From NCBI RefSeq assembly GCF_032681285.1, contig NZ_CP136336.1:2405001-2469000 (forward strand): a stretch of 64,000 bases of DNA, read 5' to 3'. This document shows, piece by piece, positions 43,994-53,851 of this stretch (position 1 is the stretch's first letter; each line of letters begins with the position of its first letter). This stretch comes from Piscinibacter gummiphilus. GTDB lineage: Bacteria; Pseudomonadota; Gammaproteobacteria; Burkholderiales; Burkholderiaceae_C. A program made the position numbers and the translations under genes. The notes below the pieces were generated by a model, which was given only the letters and a program-made list of their open reading frames with translations, was not told the DNA's origin and searched no databases.

Positions 43994-44950
43994 TTGGCAC
44001 TGCCCCCCATCCTGCAGAACCTGCCGCTGCCCATCATCGGCTCGCCGCTCTTCATCATCAGCAACCCCAAGCTCGTGATCGAGCAGTGCAAGGCCGGTGT
44101 GGTCGGCTCGATGCCGGCGCTCAACGCACGGCCGGCCGAGCTGCTCGACGAGTGGCTGGCCGAGATCACGGAGACGCTTGCGGCCTACAACCGCGCCAAC
44201 CCCGACAAGCCGGCTGCGCCCTTCGCCATCAACCAGATCGTGCACAAGAGCAACGACCGGCTCGAGCACGACATGGCGCTGTGCGCGAAGTACAAGGTGC
44301 CCATCGTCATCACCTCGCTCGGGGCGCGTGAAGACGTGAACCAGGCGGTGCACGGCTGGGGTGGCATCGTGCTGCACGACATCATCAACAACAGGTTCGC
44401 GCACAAGGCGATCGAGAAGGGCGCCGACGGCTTGATCGCCGTGGCGGCCGGTGCTGGCGGGCATGCGGGCGTGAAGAGCCCGTTCGCGCTGGTCCAGGAG
44501 ATCCGCGAGTGGTTCGACGGCCCGCTGGCCTTGAGCGGCTCGATCGCCAACGGCGCAGCCGTGCTGGCCGCGCAGGCGATGGGCGCCGATTTCGCCTACA
44601 TCGGCACGGCCTTCATCGCGACCGAAGAAGCGCGCGCCGACGAGCGCTACAAGCAGTCGATCGTCGACGGCACCTCCGACGACATCGTCTACAGCAACCT
44701 CTTCACCGGCGTGCACGGCAACTACCTGGCCCCGTCGATCCGCAATGCCGGCCTCGACCCCGACAACCTGCCGACCAGCGACGCCAGCGCCATGAGCTTC
44801 GGCTCCAACCGCGTGAAGCCGTGGAAGGACATCTGGGGATCGGGCCAGGGCATCGGCGCCGTCAAGAAGGTGCTGCCGGCGCGTGAACTGGTGCAGCGGC
44901 TGGCCAGCGAATACGCCGCTGCCCGCGAGCGGCTCGCTGCGATCGCCTGA
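43994..44950 (+). CDS. nitronate monooxygenase family flavoprotein, TTG start
   Basis: 318 residues. TIM-barrel FMN enzyme of the NMO/2-nitropropane dioxygenase family: start PIIGSPLFIISNPKLVIEQCKAG, AAGAGGHAG (FMN phosphate loop) and GSIANGAAVLAAQAMGADFAYIGTAF in residues 190-216. TTG 43994 is taken as the start because GGAG lies six bases upstream and no ATG fits. It follows the dehydrogenase by 17 bases. Members next to acyl-CoA dehydrogenases are often of unknown true substrate. Confidence 0.85.
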   Translation: MALPPILQNLPLPIIGSPLFIISNPKLVIEQCKAGVVGSMPALNARPAELLDEWLAEITETLAAYNRANPDKPAAPFAINQIVHKSNDRLEHDMALCAKYKVPIVITSLGAREDVNQAVHGWGGIVLHDIINNRFAHKAIEKGADGLIAVAAGAGGHAGVKSPFALVQEIREWFDGPLALSGSIANGAAVLAAQAMGADFAYIGTAFIATEEARADERYKQSIVDGTSDDIVYSNLFTGVHGNYLAPSIRNAGLDPDNLPTSDASAMSFGSNRVKPWKDIWGSGQGIGAVKKVLPARELVQRLASEYAAARERLAAIA

Positions 44951-45262
44951 TCAGCCCGCGTCTGCCGACAGGCTGCAGTCGCAGCCCCGGCCCGCGGCGA
45001 TCAGCCGCCGCGCGGCCCGGCCCAGCAACCGGGCCAGCCATTCCATCTTGACGTAACGCTGTGGCTCGCTCACGACGCCGCAGCGGTACACCCGTGCACT
45101 TTCCATCCACACGAGCGCCGCGCAAGCGCCGGTGCGGCGCCGGCTCACCAGCATGCCCACCGGGCAAGGCTCGGCCGCACAGCACACGCCGCAGCCATTG
45201 CAGGCCTCGCCCGGCGCCGGTTTCGGCGCAGCTTCGGGGTGCAGGTGGATGACGCGATGCAT
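44951..45262 (-). CDS. cysteine-cluster protein, conserved hypothetical
   Basis: 103 residues from ATG 45262 (an in-frame ATG at 45340 would add 26). The cluster CNGCGVCCAAEPCPVG near residues 20-35 and a later CAAL and YRCG resemble metal-binding YkgJ-type and related proteins, suggesting a bound Zn or Fe-S. No enzyme activity can be named. It abuts the stop of the NMO gene (convergent) and is divergent from sucA, whose promoter lies in its upstream region. No ribosome site fixes the start. Confidence 0.6.
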   Translation of the reverse strand: MHRVIHLHPEAAPKPAPGEACNGCGVCCAAEPCPVGMLVSRRRTGACAALVWMESARVYRCGVVSEPQRYVKMEWLARLLGRAARRLIAAGRGCDCSLSADAG

Positions 45263-45324
45263 GCGGAATATGAATTTGTCCCTGTTTGCATCGTAAGAAG
45301 CGCTGGAGAGTCCAATGCGCCGAA

Positions 45325-45401
45325 GTGACAGTGCTTCCATGCCGGTGTTACAGTCGCGCCCAGACTTTTCAGGTCCTTCCCGTCCCCTTGATGCTTGTCA
45401 A
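45325..45401 (+). promoter_or_regulatory. sucA promoter and downstream FNR-type site
   Basis: GTGACA (45325-45330), 18 bases, TACAGT (45349-45354) is the likely promoter, giving a leader of about 130 bases. Within it TTGAT-GCTT-GTCAA (45388-45401) is a close FNR-type match centred near +34, where binding would block transcription. In E. coli this operon is repressed without oxygen. Confidence 0.5.
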
Positions 45402-45493
45402 GGCGGGTCGCAATCCGCCAGTCGGTTAAGCCGTGTCGCGGAAGGTTTATCAACCCACTACAGCCCCGGAAACCGGAGCGAAAGGTGAGCGAA

Positions 45494-48352
45494 ATGATGC
45501 AGGAATACAGGTCGAACTCGTACCTGTTCGGAGGCAATGCGCCCTACGTCGAAGAGATGTACGAGGCCTACCTCGACAACCCGGGCTCCGTGCCCGACAA
45601 CTGGCGTGCGTACTTCGACGCCCTCCAGAACGTTCCTGCGACCGACGGCACCGAGGCCCGCGACGTGGCCCACGCGCCGGTGGTCGAATCATTCGCTCAG
45701 CGCGCCAAGGCCAATGCCTTCGCCGTCAAGACGAGCAGCACCGAGCTGGCCGTCGCACGCAAGCAGGTCCACGTCCAGTCGCTGATCGCGGCCTACCGCT
45801 CGCTCGGCGCACGCTGGGCCGACCTGGACCCGCTCAAGCGGCAAGAGCGCCCCAAGATCCCCGAGCTGGAGCCGGCGTTCTACGACCTGAGCGAGTCCGA
45901 CATGGACATCACGTTCAGCGCGACGAACACCTACTTCACCACCGCCGAGCAGCAGACGCTGCGCGAGATCCTGCAGGCGCTGCGTGAAACGTATTGCGGC
46001 TCCATCGGTGCCGAGTTCATGCACATCACCGAGCCGACCGAGAAGCGCTGGTGGCAGCAGAAGCTCGAGTCGATCCGCTCGAAGCCCAACTTCACGGCCG
46101 ACGAGAAGAAGAACATCCTCGAGAAGCTCACGGCCGCCGAAGGCCTGGAGCGCTACCTCCACACCAAGTACGTCGGCCAGAAGCGCTTCTCGCTCGAAGG
46201 CGGCGAGAGCTTCATCGCCTCGATGGACGAGGTGGTGCAGCGCTCGGGCGTCAAGGGCGTGCAGGAGATCGTGATCGGCATGGCCCACCGCGGCCGCCTC
46301 AACGTGCTCGTGAACACGCTGGGCAAGATGCCCAAGGACTTGTTCGCCGAGTTCGACCACACCGCGCCGGAGAACCTGCCCTCGGGTGACGTGAAGTACC
46401 ACCAGGGTTTCTCGAGCGACGTGTCGACCGACGGCGGCCCGGTGCACCTGAGCCTGTCGTTCAACCCCTCGCACCTGGAGATCGTGAACCCGGTCGTCGA
46501 GGGCTCGGTGAAGGCCCGCCTCGACCGCCGCGGCGACAAGGAAGGCGACACCGTGCTGCCCGTGCTCGTGCACGGCGACGCGGCCTTCGCCGGCCAGGGC
46601 GTGGTGATGGAGACGCTGGCGCTCGCCCAGACCCGCGGCTACTACACCGGCGGCACGCTGCACCTCGTCATCAACAACCAGATCGGCTTCACCACCAGCG
46701 ACCCGCGCGACACGCGCTCCACGCTGTATTGCACCGACGTCGTCAAGATGATCGAGGCCCCGGTGCTGCACGTGAATGGCGACGACCCCGAGGCCGTGGT
46801 GCTGTGCACCCAGCTCGCGCTCGACTACCGCCAGGAGTTCAACAAGGACGTGGTGGTCGACATCGTTTGCTTCCGCAAGCTGGGCCACAACGAGCAGGAC
46901 ACCCCCTCGCTCACCCAGCCGCTGATGTACAAGAAGATCGGCCAGCACCCCGGCACCCGCAAGCTCTACGGCGACAAGCTCGTGGCCCAGGGCGTGCTGC
47001 CCGCCGAGGGCCCGGACGACATGGTCAAGGCCTATCGCGCCGCCATGGACGCCGGCAAGCACACCGTCGACCCTGTGCTGACCAACTACAAGAGCAAGTA
47101 CGCCGTCGACTGGTCGCCCTTCCTCAACAAGAAGTGGACCGACTCGGCCGACACCGCGCTGCCGCTCACCGAAATCAAGCGTCTGGCCGAGCGCATCACC
47201 TCGATCCCGGTCAACTTCAAGCCGCACCCGCTGGTCGACAAGGTGCTCGCCGACCGCGCTGCCATGGGCCGTGGCGAGATCAACGTCGACTGGGGTATGG
47301 CCGAGCACTTCGCCTACGCCTCGCTCGTGGCCAGCGGCTACCCAGTGCGCCTCTCGGGCGAAGACTGCGGCCGCGGCACCTTTACCCACCGCCACGCCGT
47401 GCTGCACGACCAGAACCGCGAGAAGTGGGACGAAGGCACCTGGACGCCGCTGCAGCACATTGCCGACAACCAGGCCCCGTTCGTCGTCATCGACTCGCTG
47501 CTGTCCGAAGAGGCCGTGCTCGGCTTCGAATATGGCTACGCGAGCGCTGACCCCAACACGCTCGTGATTTGGGAGGCGCAGTTCGGTGACTTCGTGAACG
47601 GTGCGCAGGTCGTGATCGACCAGTTCATCGCCTCGGGCGAAGTGAAGTGGGGCCGTGCGAACGGCCTCGTGATGATGCTGCCGCACGGCTACGAGGGCCA
47701 GGGCCCAGAGCACTCGTCGGCACGCCTCGAGCGCTTCATGCAGCTCGCGGCCGACAACAACATGCAGATCGTGCAGCCGACCACGGCCAGCCAGATCTTC
47801 CACCTGCTGCGCCGGCAGATGGTGCGCATGTTCCGCAAGCCGCTCGTCATCATGACGCCCAAGTCGCTGCTGCGCGCCAAGGATGCGTCGTCGCCGCTCG
47901 CCGAGTTCACCAAGGGCGAGTTCCGCACCGTCATCGGGCCGAACCACCCCGAGATCGACCCGCAGAAGGTCAAGCGCGTGATCGCCTGCTCGGGCAAGGT
48001 TGCCTACGACCTGATGAAGCGTCGCGACGAGAAGAAGTCGTTCGACACGGTCATCCTGCGTGTGGAGCAGCTGTACCCGTTCCCGCACAAGGCGTTCGCG
48101 GCCGAGCTGAAGAAATTCCCGAACGCGACCGAAGTGGTGTGGGCACAAGACGAGCCGCAGAACCAGGGCGCCTGGTTCTTCGTGCAGCACTACATCCACG
48201 AGAACATGCTCGAAGGGCAGAAGCTCGGCTACGCCGGCCGCCCGGCCTCGGCCTCGCCGGCCGTGGGCTACTCGCACCTGCACCAGGAGCAGCTGAAGGC
48301 GCTGCTCGACCAGGCATTCGGCAAGCTCAAAGGTTTTGTCCTGACGAAGTGA
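45494..48352 (+). CDS. sucA: 2-oxoglutarate dehydrogenase E1 component
   Basis: 952 residues. Start MMQEYRSNSYLFGGNAPYVEEMYEAY is the E1o peptide that holds the E2 enzyme; thiamine diphosphate site GDAAFAGQGVV with later NNQIGFTTS; C-terminal HGYEGQGPEHSSARLERF (residues 730-747). ATG 45494 has AAAGGTGA upstream. It decarboxylates 2-oxoglutarate in the TCA cycle and loads succinyl groups on SucB. First gene of sucA-sucB-lpdA. Confidence 0.97.
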   Translation: MMQEYRSNSYLFGGNAPYVEEMYEAYLDNPGSVPDNWRAYFDALQNVPATDGTEARDVAHAPVVESFAQRAKANAFAVKTSSTELAVARKQVHVQSLIAAYRSLGARWADLDPLKRQERPKIPELEPAFYDLSESDMDITFSATNTYFTTAEQQTLREILQALRETYCGSIGAEFMHITEPTEKRWWQQKLESIRSKPNFTADEKKNILEKLTAAEGLERYLHTKYVGQKRFSLEGGESFIASMDEVVQRSGVKGVQEIVIGMAHRGRLNVLVNTLGKMPKDLFAEFDHTAPENLPSGDVKYHQGFSSDVSTDGGPVHLSLSFNPSHLEIVNPVVEGSVKARLDRRGDKEGDTVLPVLVHGDAAFAGQGVVMETLALAQTRGYYTGGTLHLVINNQIGFTTSDPRDTRSTLYCTDVVKMIEAPVLHVNGDDPEAVVLCTQLALDYRQEFNKDVVVDIVCFRKLGHNEQDTPSLTQPLMYKKIGQHPGTRKLYGDKLVAQGVLPAEGPDDMVKAYRAAMDAGKHTVDPVLTNYKSKYAVDWSPFLNKKWTDSADTALPLTEIKRLAERITSIPVNFKPHPLVDKVLADRAAMGRGEINVDWGMAEHFAYASLVASGYPVRLSGEDCGRGTFTHRHAVLHDQNREKWDEGTWTPLQHIADNQAPFVVIDSLLSEEAVLGFEYGYASADPNTLVIWEAQFGDFVNGAQVVIDQFIASGEVKWGRANGLVMMLPHGYEGQGPEHSSARLERFMQLAADNNMQIVQPTTASQIFHLLRRQMVRMFRKPLVIMTPKSLLRAKDASSPLAEFTKGEFRTVIGPNHPEIDPQKVKRVIACSGKVAYDLMKRRDEKKSFDTVILRVEQLYPFPHKAFAAELKKFPNATEVVWAQDEPQNQGAWFFVQHYIHENMLEGQKLGYAGRPASASPAVGYSHLHQEQLKALLDQAFGKLKGFVLTK

Positions 48353-48362
48353 TGTTCACGAG

Positions 48363-48394
48363 AACGACGGCGGCCGCCCTGCGCCGCCGTCGTT
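48363..48394 (+). promoter_or_regulatory. strong intercistronic hairpin between sucA and sucB
   Basis: AACGACGGCGGC (48363-48374) pairs perfectly with GCCGCCGTCGTT (48383-48394), loop of eight. No T run follows, so a role in mRNA stability or processing is likelier than termination. Confidence 0.5.
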
Positions 48395-48458
48395 TCGTGC
48401 GCTCGGCCGCGACAAGACGGCCACTCGCGCGGGGTGATGAACGACAGAAAGAATTGAA

Positions 48459-49727
48459 ATGGCAATCGTAGAAGTCAAGGTTCCGCAGCTTTCCGAATCC
48501 GTCGCCGAAGCGACGCTGCTGCAGTGGAAGAAGAAGCCCGGCGAAGCCGTGGCCGTGGATGAAATCCTCATCGAGATCGAGACCGACAAGGTCGTGCTCG
48601 AAGTGCCGGCGCCGTCGGCTGGTGTGATGGGTGAGATCGTCAAGGGCGATGGTTCCAGCGTCGTGAGCGATGAAGTCATCGCCAAGATCGATACCGATGG
48701 CAAGGCCAGCGCGGCTGCGCCTGCTGCAGCTCCTGCTGCGGCGGCTGCGCCCGCTCCGGCGCCCGCCGCTGCGGCTCCGGCATCCGGTGGCAGCAAGAGC
48801 GATGTCGCCATGCCGGCCGCCGCCAAGCTGATGGCCGACAACAACCTCGCCGCCGGCTCCGTGCCGGGCACCGGCAAGGACGGCCGCGTGACCAAGGGCG
48901 ACGTGCTCGGCGCCATCGCCGGCGGCGCGAAGCCGGCGGTGTCGGCGCCCGTCGCCGCGCCGGTGAACGCTGCGGTCGCCAAGCCGCTGCCGCCCGTGGC
49001 AGCCCCGGTGGCCATGAACCTCGGCGACCGCCCCGAGCAGCGCGTGCCGATGAGCCGCTTGCGCGCCCGGGTCGCCGAGCGCCTGGTGCAGTCGCAGTCG
49101 ACCAACGCCATCCTGACCACGTTCAACGAAGTGAACATGGCCCCGGTGATGGAGATGCGCAAGAAGTTCCAGGAGAAGTTTGAGAAGGAGCACGGCGTGA
49201 AGCTGGGCTTCATGAGCTTCTTCGTGAAGGCCGCGGTGGCCGCGCTCAAGCGCTACCCGGTCGTCAACGCCTCGGTCGACGGCAACGACATCGTCTACCA
49301 CGGCTACTTCGACATCGGCATCGCGGTGGGCTCGCCGCGTGGCCTGGTGGTGCCCATCCTGCGCAACGCCGACCAGATGACCTTCGCCGAGATCGAGAAG
49401 AAGATCGCCGAGTTCGGCAACAAGGCCAAGGAAGGCAAGCTGTCGCTCGAAGAGCTGACCGGCGGTACGTTCTCGATTTCCAACGGCGGCACCTTCGGCT
49501 CGATGCTGTCGACCCCGATCATCAACCCGCCGCAGTCGGCCATCCTCGGCGTGCATGCCACGAAGGACCGTGCTGTCGTCGAAAACGGCCAGATCGTCAT
49601 CCGCCCGATGAACTACCTGGCGATGAGCTACGACCACCGCATCATCGACGGCCGTGAAGCCGTGCTGTCGCTCGTGGCGATGAAGGAAGCGCTGGAAGAC
49701 CCGGCTCGCCTGCTGTTCGACATCTGA
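48459..49727 (+). CDS. sucB: 2-oxoglutarate dehydrogenase E2 (dihydrolipoyl succinyltransferase)
   Basis: 422 residues: lipoyl domain with the modified Lys44 in [10 protein letters not shown], an Ala/Pro-rich linker (about 75-105), the E3-binding domain (about 112-150), another linker, and the catalytic domain ending with the active-site [12 protein letters not shown]. Cytoplasmic core of the complex. It follows sucA by 106 bases containing the hairpin. Confidence 0.97.
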   Translation: MAIVEVKVPQLSESVAEATLLQWKKKPGEAVAVDEILIEIETDKVVLEVPAPSAGVMGEIVKGDGSSVVSDEVIAKIDTDGKASAAAPAAAPAAAAAPAPAPAAAAPASGGSKSDVAMPAAAKLMADNNLAAGSVPGTGKDGRVTKGDVLGAIAGGAKPAVSAPVAAPVNAAVAKPLPPVAAPVAMNLGDRPEQRVPMSRLRARVAERLVQSQSTNAILTTFNEVNMAPVMEMRKKFQEKFEKEHGVKLGFMSFFVKAAVAALKRYPVVNASVDGNDIVYHGYFDIGIAVGSPRGLVVPILRNADQMTFAEIEKKIAEFGNKAKEGKLSLEELTGGTFSISNGGTFGSMLSTPIINPPQSAILGVHATKDRAVVENGQIVIRPMNYLAMSYDHRIIDGREAVLSLVAMKEALEDPARLLFDI

Positions 49728-49737
49728 GGACACGACC

Positions 49738-51165
49738 ATGAGCAAATCATTTGACGTGGTCGTCGTCGGTGGCGGCCCCGGCGGCTACATCGCCGCCATC
49801 CGCGCCGCGCAACTCGGCTTCAACGTCGCCTGCATCGACGACTGGAAGAACGGCAAGGGCGGCCCCGCACCGGGCGGCACTTGCACGAACGTGGGCTGCA
49901 TCCCCTCGAAGGCCCTGCTGCAGTCGAGCGAGCACTTCGAGCATGCCGGCAAGCACTTTGCCGACCATGGCATCGGCCTGTCGGACCTGAAGATCGACGT
50001 TGCGAAGATGCTCGGCCGCAAGGACACCGTTGTGAAGCAAAACAACGACGGCATCCTGTACCTCTTCAAGAAGAACAAGGTCACGTTCTTCCACGGCCGT
50101 GGTTCGTTCGTGAAGGCGGCCGACGGCGGGTACGAGATCAAGGTGGCGGGTGCGGCTGAAGAGTCGGTCACGGCCAAGCATGTGATCGTCGCCACCGGCT
50201 CCAACCCGCGCGCGCTGCCGGGTGCGCCGTTCGACGAAGAGAACATCCTCTCCAACGACGGCGCACTGCGCATTCCGTCGGTGCCGAAGAAGCTGGGCCT
50301 GATCGGCGCCGGCGTCATCGGCCTCGAGATGGGCTCGGTGTGGCGCCGCCTCGGCTCGGAGGTGGTCGTGCTGGAAGCGCTGCCCACCTTCCTGGGCGCC
50401 GTCGACGAGCAGATCGCCAAGGAAGCCGCCAAGGCCTTCAACAAGCAGGGCCTGAAGATCGAGCTCGGCGTGAAGATCGGCGAAGTGAAGTCGGGCAAGA
50501 AGGGCGTCACGGTCGCGTATGCCAACGCCAAGGGCGAAGCGCAGACGCTGGAAGTCGACAAGCTCATTGTCTCGATCGGCCGTGTGCCCAACACGATTGG
50601 CCTCAACCCCGAGGCCGTGGGCCTGAAGCTCGACGAGCGTGGCGCCATCGTGGTCGACAACGACTGCAAGACCAACCTGCCCAACGTCTGGGCCATCGGC
50701 GACGTGGTGCGCGGCCCCATGCTCGCGCACAAGGCCGAGGAAGAGGGCGTGGCCGTGGCCGAGCGCATTGCCGGCCAGCATGGGCACGTGAACTTCAACA
50801 CCATCCCGTGGGTGATCTACACCTCGCCCGAGATCGCGTGGGTGGGCCAGACCGAACAGCAGCTCAAGGCTGCGGGCCGTGCCTACAAGGCCGGCACCTT
50901 CCCGTTCACCGCCAACGGGCGTGCGCGCGCGCTTGGCGACACCACGGGCATGGTGAAGTTCCTGGCGGATGCGAAGACCGACGAGATCCTTGGCGTGCAC
51001 ATCGTGGGCCCGATGGCCTCCGAACTCATCTCGGAAGCCGTGGTGGCGATGGAGTTCAAGGCCTCGGCCGAAGACATCGCGCGAATCTGCCACGCTCACC
51101 CGAGCCTGAGCGAAGCCACCAAGGAAGCAGCGCTCGCGGTCGACAAGCGCACGCTGAACTTCTGA
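49738..51165 (+). CDS. lpdA: dihydrolipoyl dehydrogenase (E3)
   Basis: 475 residues: [17 protein letters not shown] (FAD), redox disulphide [19 protein letters not shown] site [13 protein letters not shown], and the C-terminal base in [15 protein letters not shown]. It reoxidises the lipoyl groups of SucB. Ten bases after sucB. Normal length. Confidence 0.97.
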   Translation: MSKSFDVVVVGGGPGGYIAAIRAAQLGFNVACIDDWKNGKGGPAPGGTCTNVGCIPSKALLQSSEHFEHAGKHFADHGIGLSDLKIDVAKMLGRKDTVVKQNNDGILYLFKKNKVTFFHGRGSFVKAADGGYEIKVAGAAEESVTAKHVIVATGSNPRALPGAPFDEENILSNDGALRIPSVPKKLGLIGAGVIGLEMGSVWRRLGSEVVVLEALPTFLGAVDEQIAKEAAKAFNKQGLKIELGVKIGEVKSGKKGVTVAYANAKGEAQTLEVDKLIVSIGRVPNTIGLNPEAVGLKLDERGAIVVDNDCKTNLPNVWAIGDVVRGPMLAHKAEEEGVAVAERIAGQHGHVNFNTIPWVIYTSPEIAWVGQTEQQLKAAGRAYKAGTFPFTANGRARALGDTTGMVKFLADAKTDEILGVHIVGPMASELISEAVVAMEFKASAEDIARICHAHPSLSEATKEAALAVDKRTLNF

Positions 51166-51169
51166 CGGC

Positions 51170-52273
51170 GTGACCTTGGGAGTTCGAGCGCTCTACGAGC
51201 AGACGCTGGCCGAGCGGGGGTACAAGCCCGATCCGGCTCAGCTTCGCGCCATCGATGCGCTTGAACGCTGCGAGCGGGAGTGGGCCGATTACAAGTCCCG
51301 CCGCAGCAATGCGATCACCAAGCTGGTGGTGAAGCCGCCGATTCCGCGCGGTGTCTACATGTATGGCGGGGTGGGGCGGGGCAAGAGCTTCCTGATGGAT
51401 TGCTTCTTCAACGCCGTGCCGCTGACCCGCAAGACGCGCCTGCACTTCCACGAGTTCATGCGCGAGGTGCACCGCGAGCTGGCCGAGCTGAAAGGCACGG
51501 TCAACCCGCTGCACGAGTTGGGCAAGCGCATCGCGCGCCGCTACCGCCTCATCTGCTTCGATGAGTTCCACGTTGCCGACGTGACCGACGCGATGATCCT
51601 GCACCGCCTGCTCGAATCGCTGTTCGAGCACCGCGTGAGCATCGTCACCACCTCCAACTTCGAGCCTGACGGGCTGTACCCGAACGGCCTGCACCGCGAC
51701 CGCATCCTCCCAGCCATCGAACTGCTGAAGCAGAAAATGGAAGTGCTGAGTGTCGACAACGGCACCGACTACCGCCGCCGCACGCTGGAGCAGGTCAAGC
51801 TCTATCACACACCACTCGGGCCCGAGGCCGATGCCGCGATGAGCGAAGCCTTCACCCGGCTGGCCGAGAGCAAGGATGAACCTCCGGTGCTGCACATCGA
51901 GCACCGAGAGCTGCACGCACGTCGAAAGGCCGGGGGTGCGGTGTGGTTCGACTTCAAGCAGCTCTGCGGTGGCCCTCGCTCGCAGAACGACTACCTCGAA
52001 CTTGCGACGCAGTTCCACACGGTGCTGCTGTCAGACGTGCCGCAGATGTCGCCACGGCTCGCCTCAGAAGCGCGGCGGTTCACCTGGCTGGTGGACGTGC
52101 TCTATGACCGGCGGGTGAAGCTCATCATGTCGGCCGAGGTGCCGCCTGAGCAGCTGTACACCGATGGCCCGCTCTCGCATGAGTTCCCGCGCACGGCGTC
52201 GCGGCTGAACGAGATGCAGTCGACCGAGTTCCTCTCGCTGGCCAAGCGTGACGTGGACACCTCGCTGACATGA
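51170..52273 (+). CDS. zapE: cell division protein ZapE (AFG1-like ATPase)
   Basis: 367 residues from GTG 51170, four bases after lpdA. Walker A GGVGRGKSFLMD, Walker B RLICFDEFHVAD and sensor SNFEPDGLYPNGLHRDR fit ZapE, which acts at the FtsZ ring. The sucAB-lpdA-zapE order is common in Burkholderiales. Confidence 0.94.
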   Translation: MTLGVRALYEQTLAERGYKPDPAQLRAIDALERCEREWADYKSRRSNAITKLVVKPPIPRGVYMYGGVGRGKSFLMDCFFNAVPLTRKTRLHFHEFMREVHRELAELKGTVNPLHELGKRIARRYRLICFDEFHVADVTDAMILHRLLESLFEHRVSIVTTSNFEPDGLYPNGLHRDRILPAIELLKQKMEVLSVDNGTDYRRRTLEQVKLYHTPLGPEADAAMSEAFTRLAESKDEPPVLHIEHRELHARRKAGGAVWFDFKQLCGGPRSQNDYLELATQFHTVLLSDVPQMSPRLASEARRFTWLVDVLYDRRVKLIMSAEVPPEQLYTDGPLSHEFPRTASRLNEMQSTEFLSLAKRDVDTSLT

Positions 52274-52833
52274 TGAAAGCCGCGGCGACCCTGCTGGCCG
52301 GTGTGCTGGGCGTGGCGGCGTTCAGCGTGCACGCTGCCACCCGCGAAGAACTCCGGCGCGAGCGCGAAGCCATCGAAGCCGAGCACGCTCGCCGTGCCGA
52401 AGCCTGCAAGTCGCAGTTCGTCGTCACGCCTTGCCTCGACAGGGTGCGCATCGAGAAACAGAAGGCCCTGAGCGGTGTGGCGGCGCAGGAAAACGCGCTC
52501 GATGCCGCCGAGCGTCAGGCGCGTGCCGACGCGCGCAGCAAGCGCTTGGCCGACAAGGCGGCGACGGTGGAAGGTGCCGCATCGGCTGCAGCGGCGACAC
52601 CGTCTGAACCCAGTCCTGGGCCGGCGCCCCGCAAGACGCCCAAGCCGCGCCAGAAGAAGGCGGAAGTGCCTGACCGCAGCGCCCAGGAAGAAGCCAAGCG
52701 TGCCGATTTCGAGGCACGTCAGCGCGAGATCGAGGCCCATCGCCAGAAGGTCGAGGAGCGCAACGCCGAACGTGCCCGCAACAAGCCGGCGCCGCGGCCA
52801 TTGCCGCCGCCGGCCAGCGCCAGCAGCCGCTGA
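52270..52833 (+). CDS. secreted charged helical protein of unknown function
   Basis: 187 residues with a signal peptide (LAGVLGVAAFSVHAAT) and a long Arg/Glu/Ala-rich coiled-coil-like body, with one Cys pair (ACKSQF...PCLDR) and a Pro-rich end. Similar proteins follow zapE in related genomes, from memory. ATGA overlap with zapE suggests coupling. No function can be named. Confidence 0.7.
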   Translation: MMKAAATLLAGVLGVAAFSVHAATREELRREREAIEAEHARRAEACKSQFVVTPCLDRVRIEKQKALSGVAAQENALDAAERQARADARSKRLADKAATVEGAASAAAATPSEPSPGPAPRKTPKPRQKKAEVPDRSAQEEAKRADFEARQREIEAHRQKVEERNAERARNKPAPRPLPPPASASSR

Positions 52834-52837
52834 CGCG

Positions 52838-53602
52838 TCAGCTCAGCGGATCGAGGCGCACCAGCGCCAGCGACAGGTTGTCGCCCGATCCACGCGCCCG
52901 CTGCCGGGCCTTGCTCACCAGCATCTCGCTCGCTTCGCGCGGCGGAAGCGTGTGCACGATCGCACCGAGTTCCTTCGGCGTGAAGTAGTGCCACAACCCG
53001 TCGCTGCAGGCGAGCATGGTGTCGCCGATCTCCAGGCGGTCGATGTGGTGAAGGGTGAGCGGAGGGTCCTGGAAAGTGCCCAAACACCCCGTCAGCAGGT
53101 TGGACTGCGGGTGCGTGTTGGCCTCGTCTTCGGTGATCTGGCCTTCGTCGACCAGGCGCTGCACGAAGGAATGGTCGATGGTGCGGCGGACCATGTCAGG
53201 CCCACGGAAGTGGTACACGCGCGAGTCGCCCGCGTGGATCATGTCGCACTCGCGAGAAGGGCTGATCAGGAAGGCCGTGACCGTGCTGTGCGGCTCTTCC
53301 TCGGCGGTGATCGCGGTCAGCTTGATCATCAGGTGCGCTTCCAGCACCAGCTGCTTGAGCAGCTCGGACGGGTCGTCCTGGTTGGGGCTGTAGCGATCGA
53401 AGAGCTGTTTGGCGGTGAGGATCACCTGGTCGGCGGCCTTTCGGCCACCGCTCTTGCCACCCATGCCGTCGGCCAGCACTGCGAGCGCGCAGCCGGGCAC
53501 TCGATGGTGAGGCAGGATCTCGACCTGGTCTTGCTGGTAGGCGCGGTCTCCGCGGTGAATGCCGGTGGCCGCAGACAGGCGATAGCCAGGAGGTGTGCTC
53601 AT
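52838..53602 (-). CDS. PP2C-family serine/threonine phosphatase
   Basis: 254 residues with the metal-binding motifs in order: GDRAYQQDQ, LADGMGG, IHAGDSRVY and GSGDNLSLAL, i.e. the PppC/Stp type. It removes phosphate from Ser/Thr proteins in the cytoplasm. A partner kinase is not in the window. Convergent with the secreted protein, divergent from ydcH. Confidence 0.9.
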   Translation of the reverse strand: MSTPPGYRLSAATGIHRGDRAYQQDQVEILPHHRVPGCALAVLADGMGGKSGGRKAADQVILTAKQLFDRYSPNQDDPSELLKQLVLEAHLMIKLTAITAEEEPHSTVTAFLISPSRECDMIHAGDSRVYHFRGPDMVRRTIDHSFVQRLVDEGQITEDEANTHPQSNLLTGCLGTFQDPPLTLHHIDRLEIGDTMLACSDGLWHYFTPKELGAIVHTLPPREASEMLVSKARQRARGSGDNLSLALVRLDPLS

Positions 53603-53612
53603 GGGCGAAAAC

Positions 53613-53618
53613 TATAAT
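53613..53618 (+). promoter_or_regulatory. consensus -10 upstream of the YdcH gene
   Basis: TATAAT, 33 bases before ATG 53651. The -35 region is poor. Confidence 0.5.
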
Positions 53619-53650
53619 CGCTTCCGCCTCGCTGCCCTCATCGCGCTTTC

Positions 53651-53851
53651 ATGGATGACAACCTGCATTCCCCACAGCGCCGATTGATCGAGTTGCGCAT
53701 GGAACACGCCGACCTCGATTCGCTGATCGACGAAGTCGGCGTGGGTCGGCCCGACGAGCTGGCCCTGCGCCGGCTGAAGAAGCGGCGGCTCGTCCTTCGC
53801 GACCAGATCTCCAAGCTCGAAGCCCAGCTGGAACCCCCAGAGCCGGCATGA
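53651..53851 (+). CDS. YdcH-family (DUF465) small protein
   Basis: 66 residues, a helical hairpin with RLIELRMEHADLDSLIDE and the family core LALRRLKKRRLVLRDQISKLE. Function unknown. Its stop overlaps the helicase ATG by four bases. Confidence 0.85.
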   Translation: MDDNLHSPQRRLIELRMEHADLDSLIDEVGVGRPDELALRRLKKRRLVLRDQISKLEAQLEPPEPA

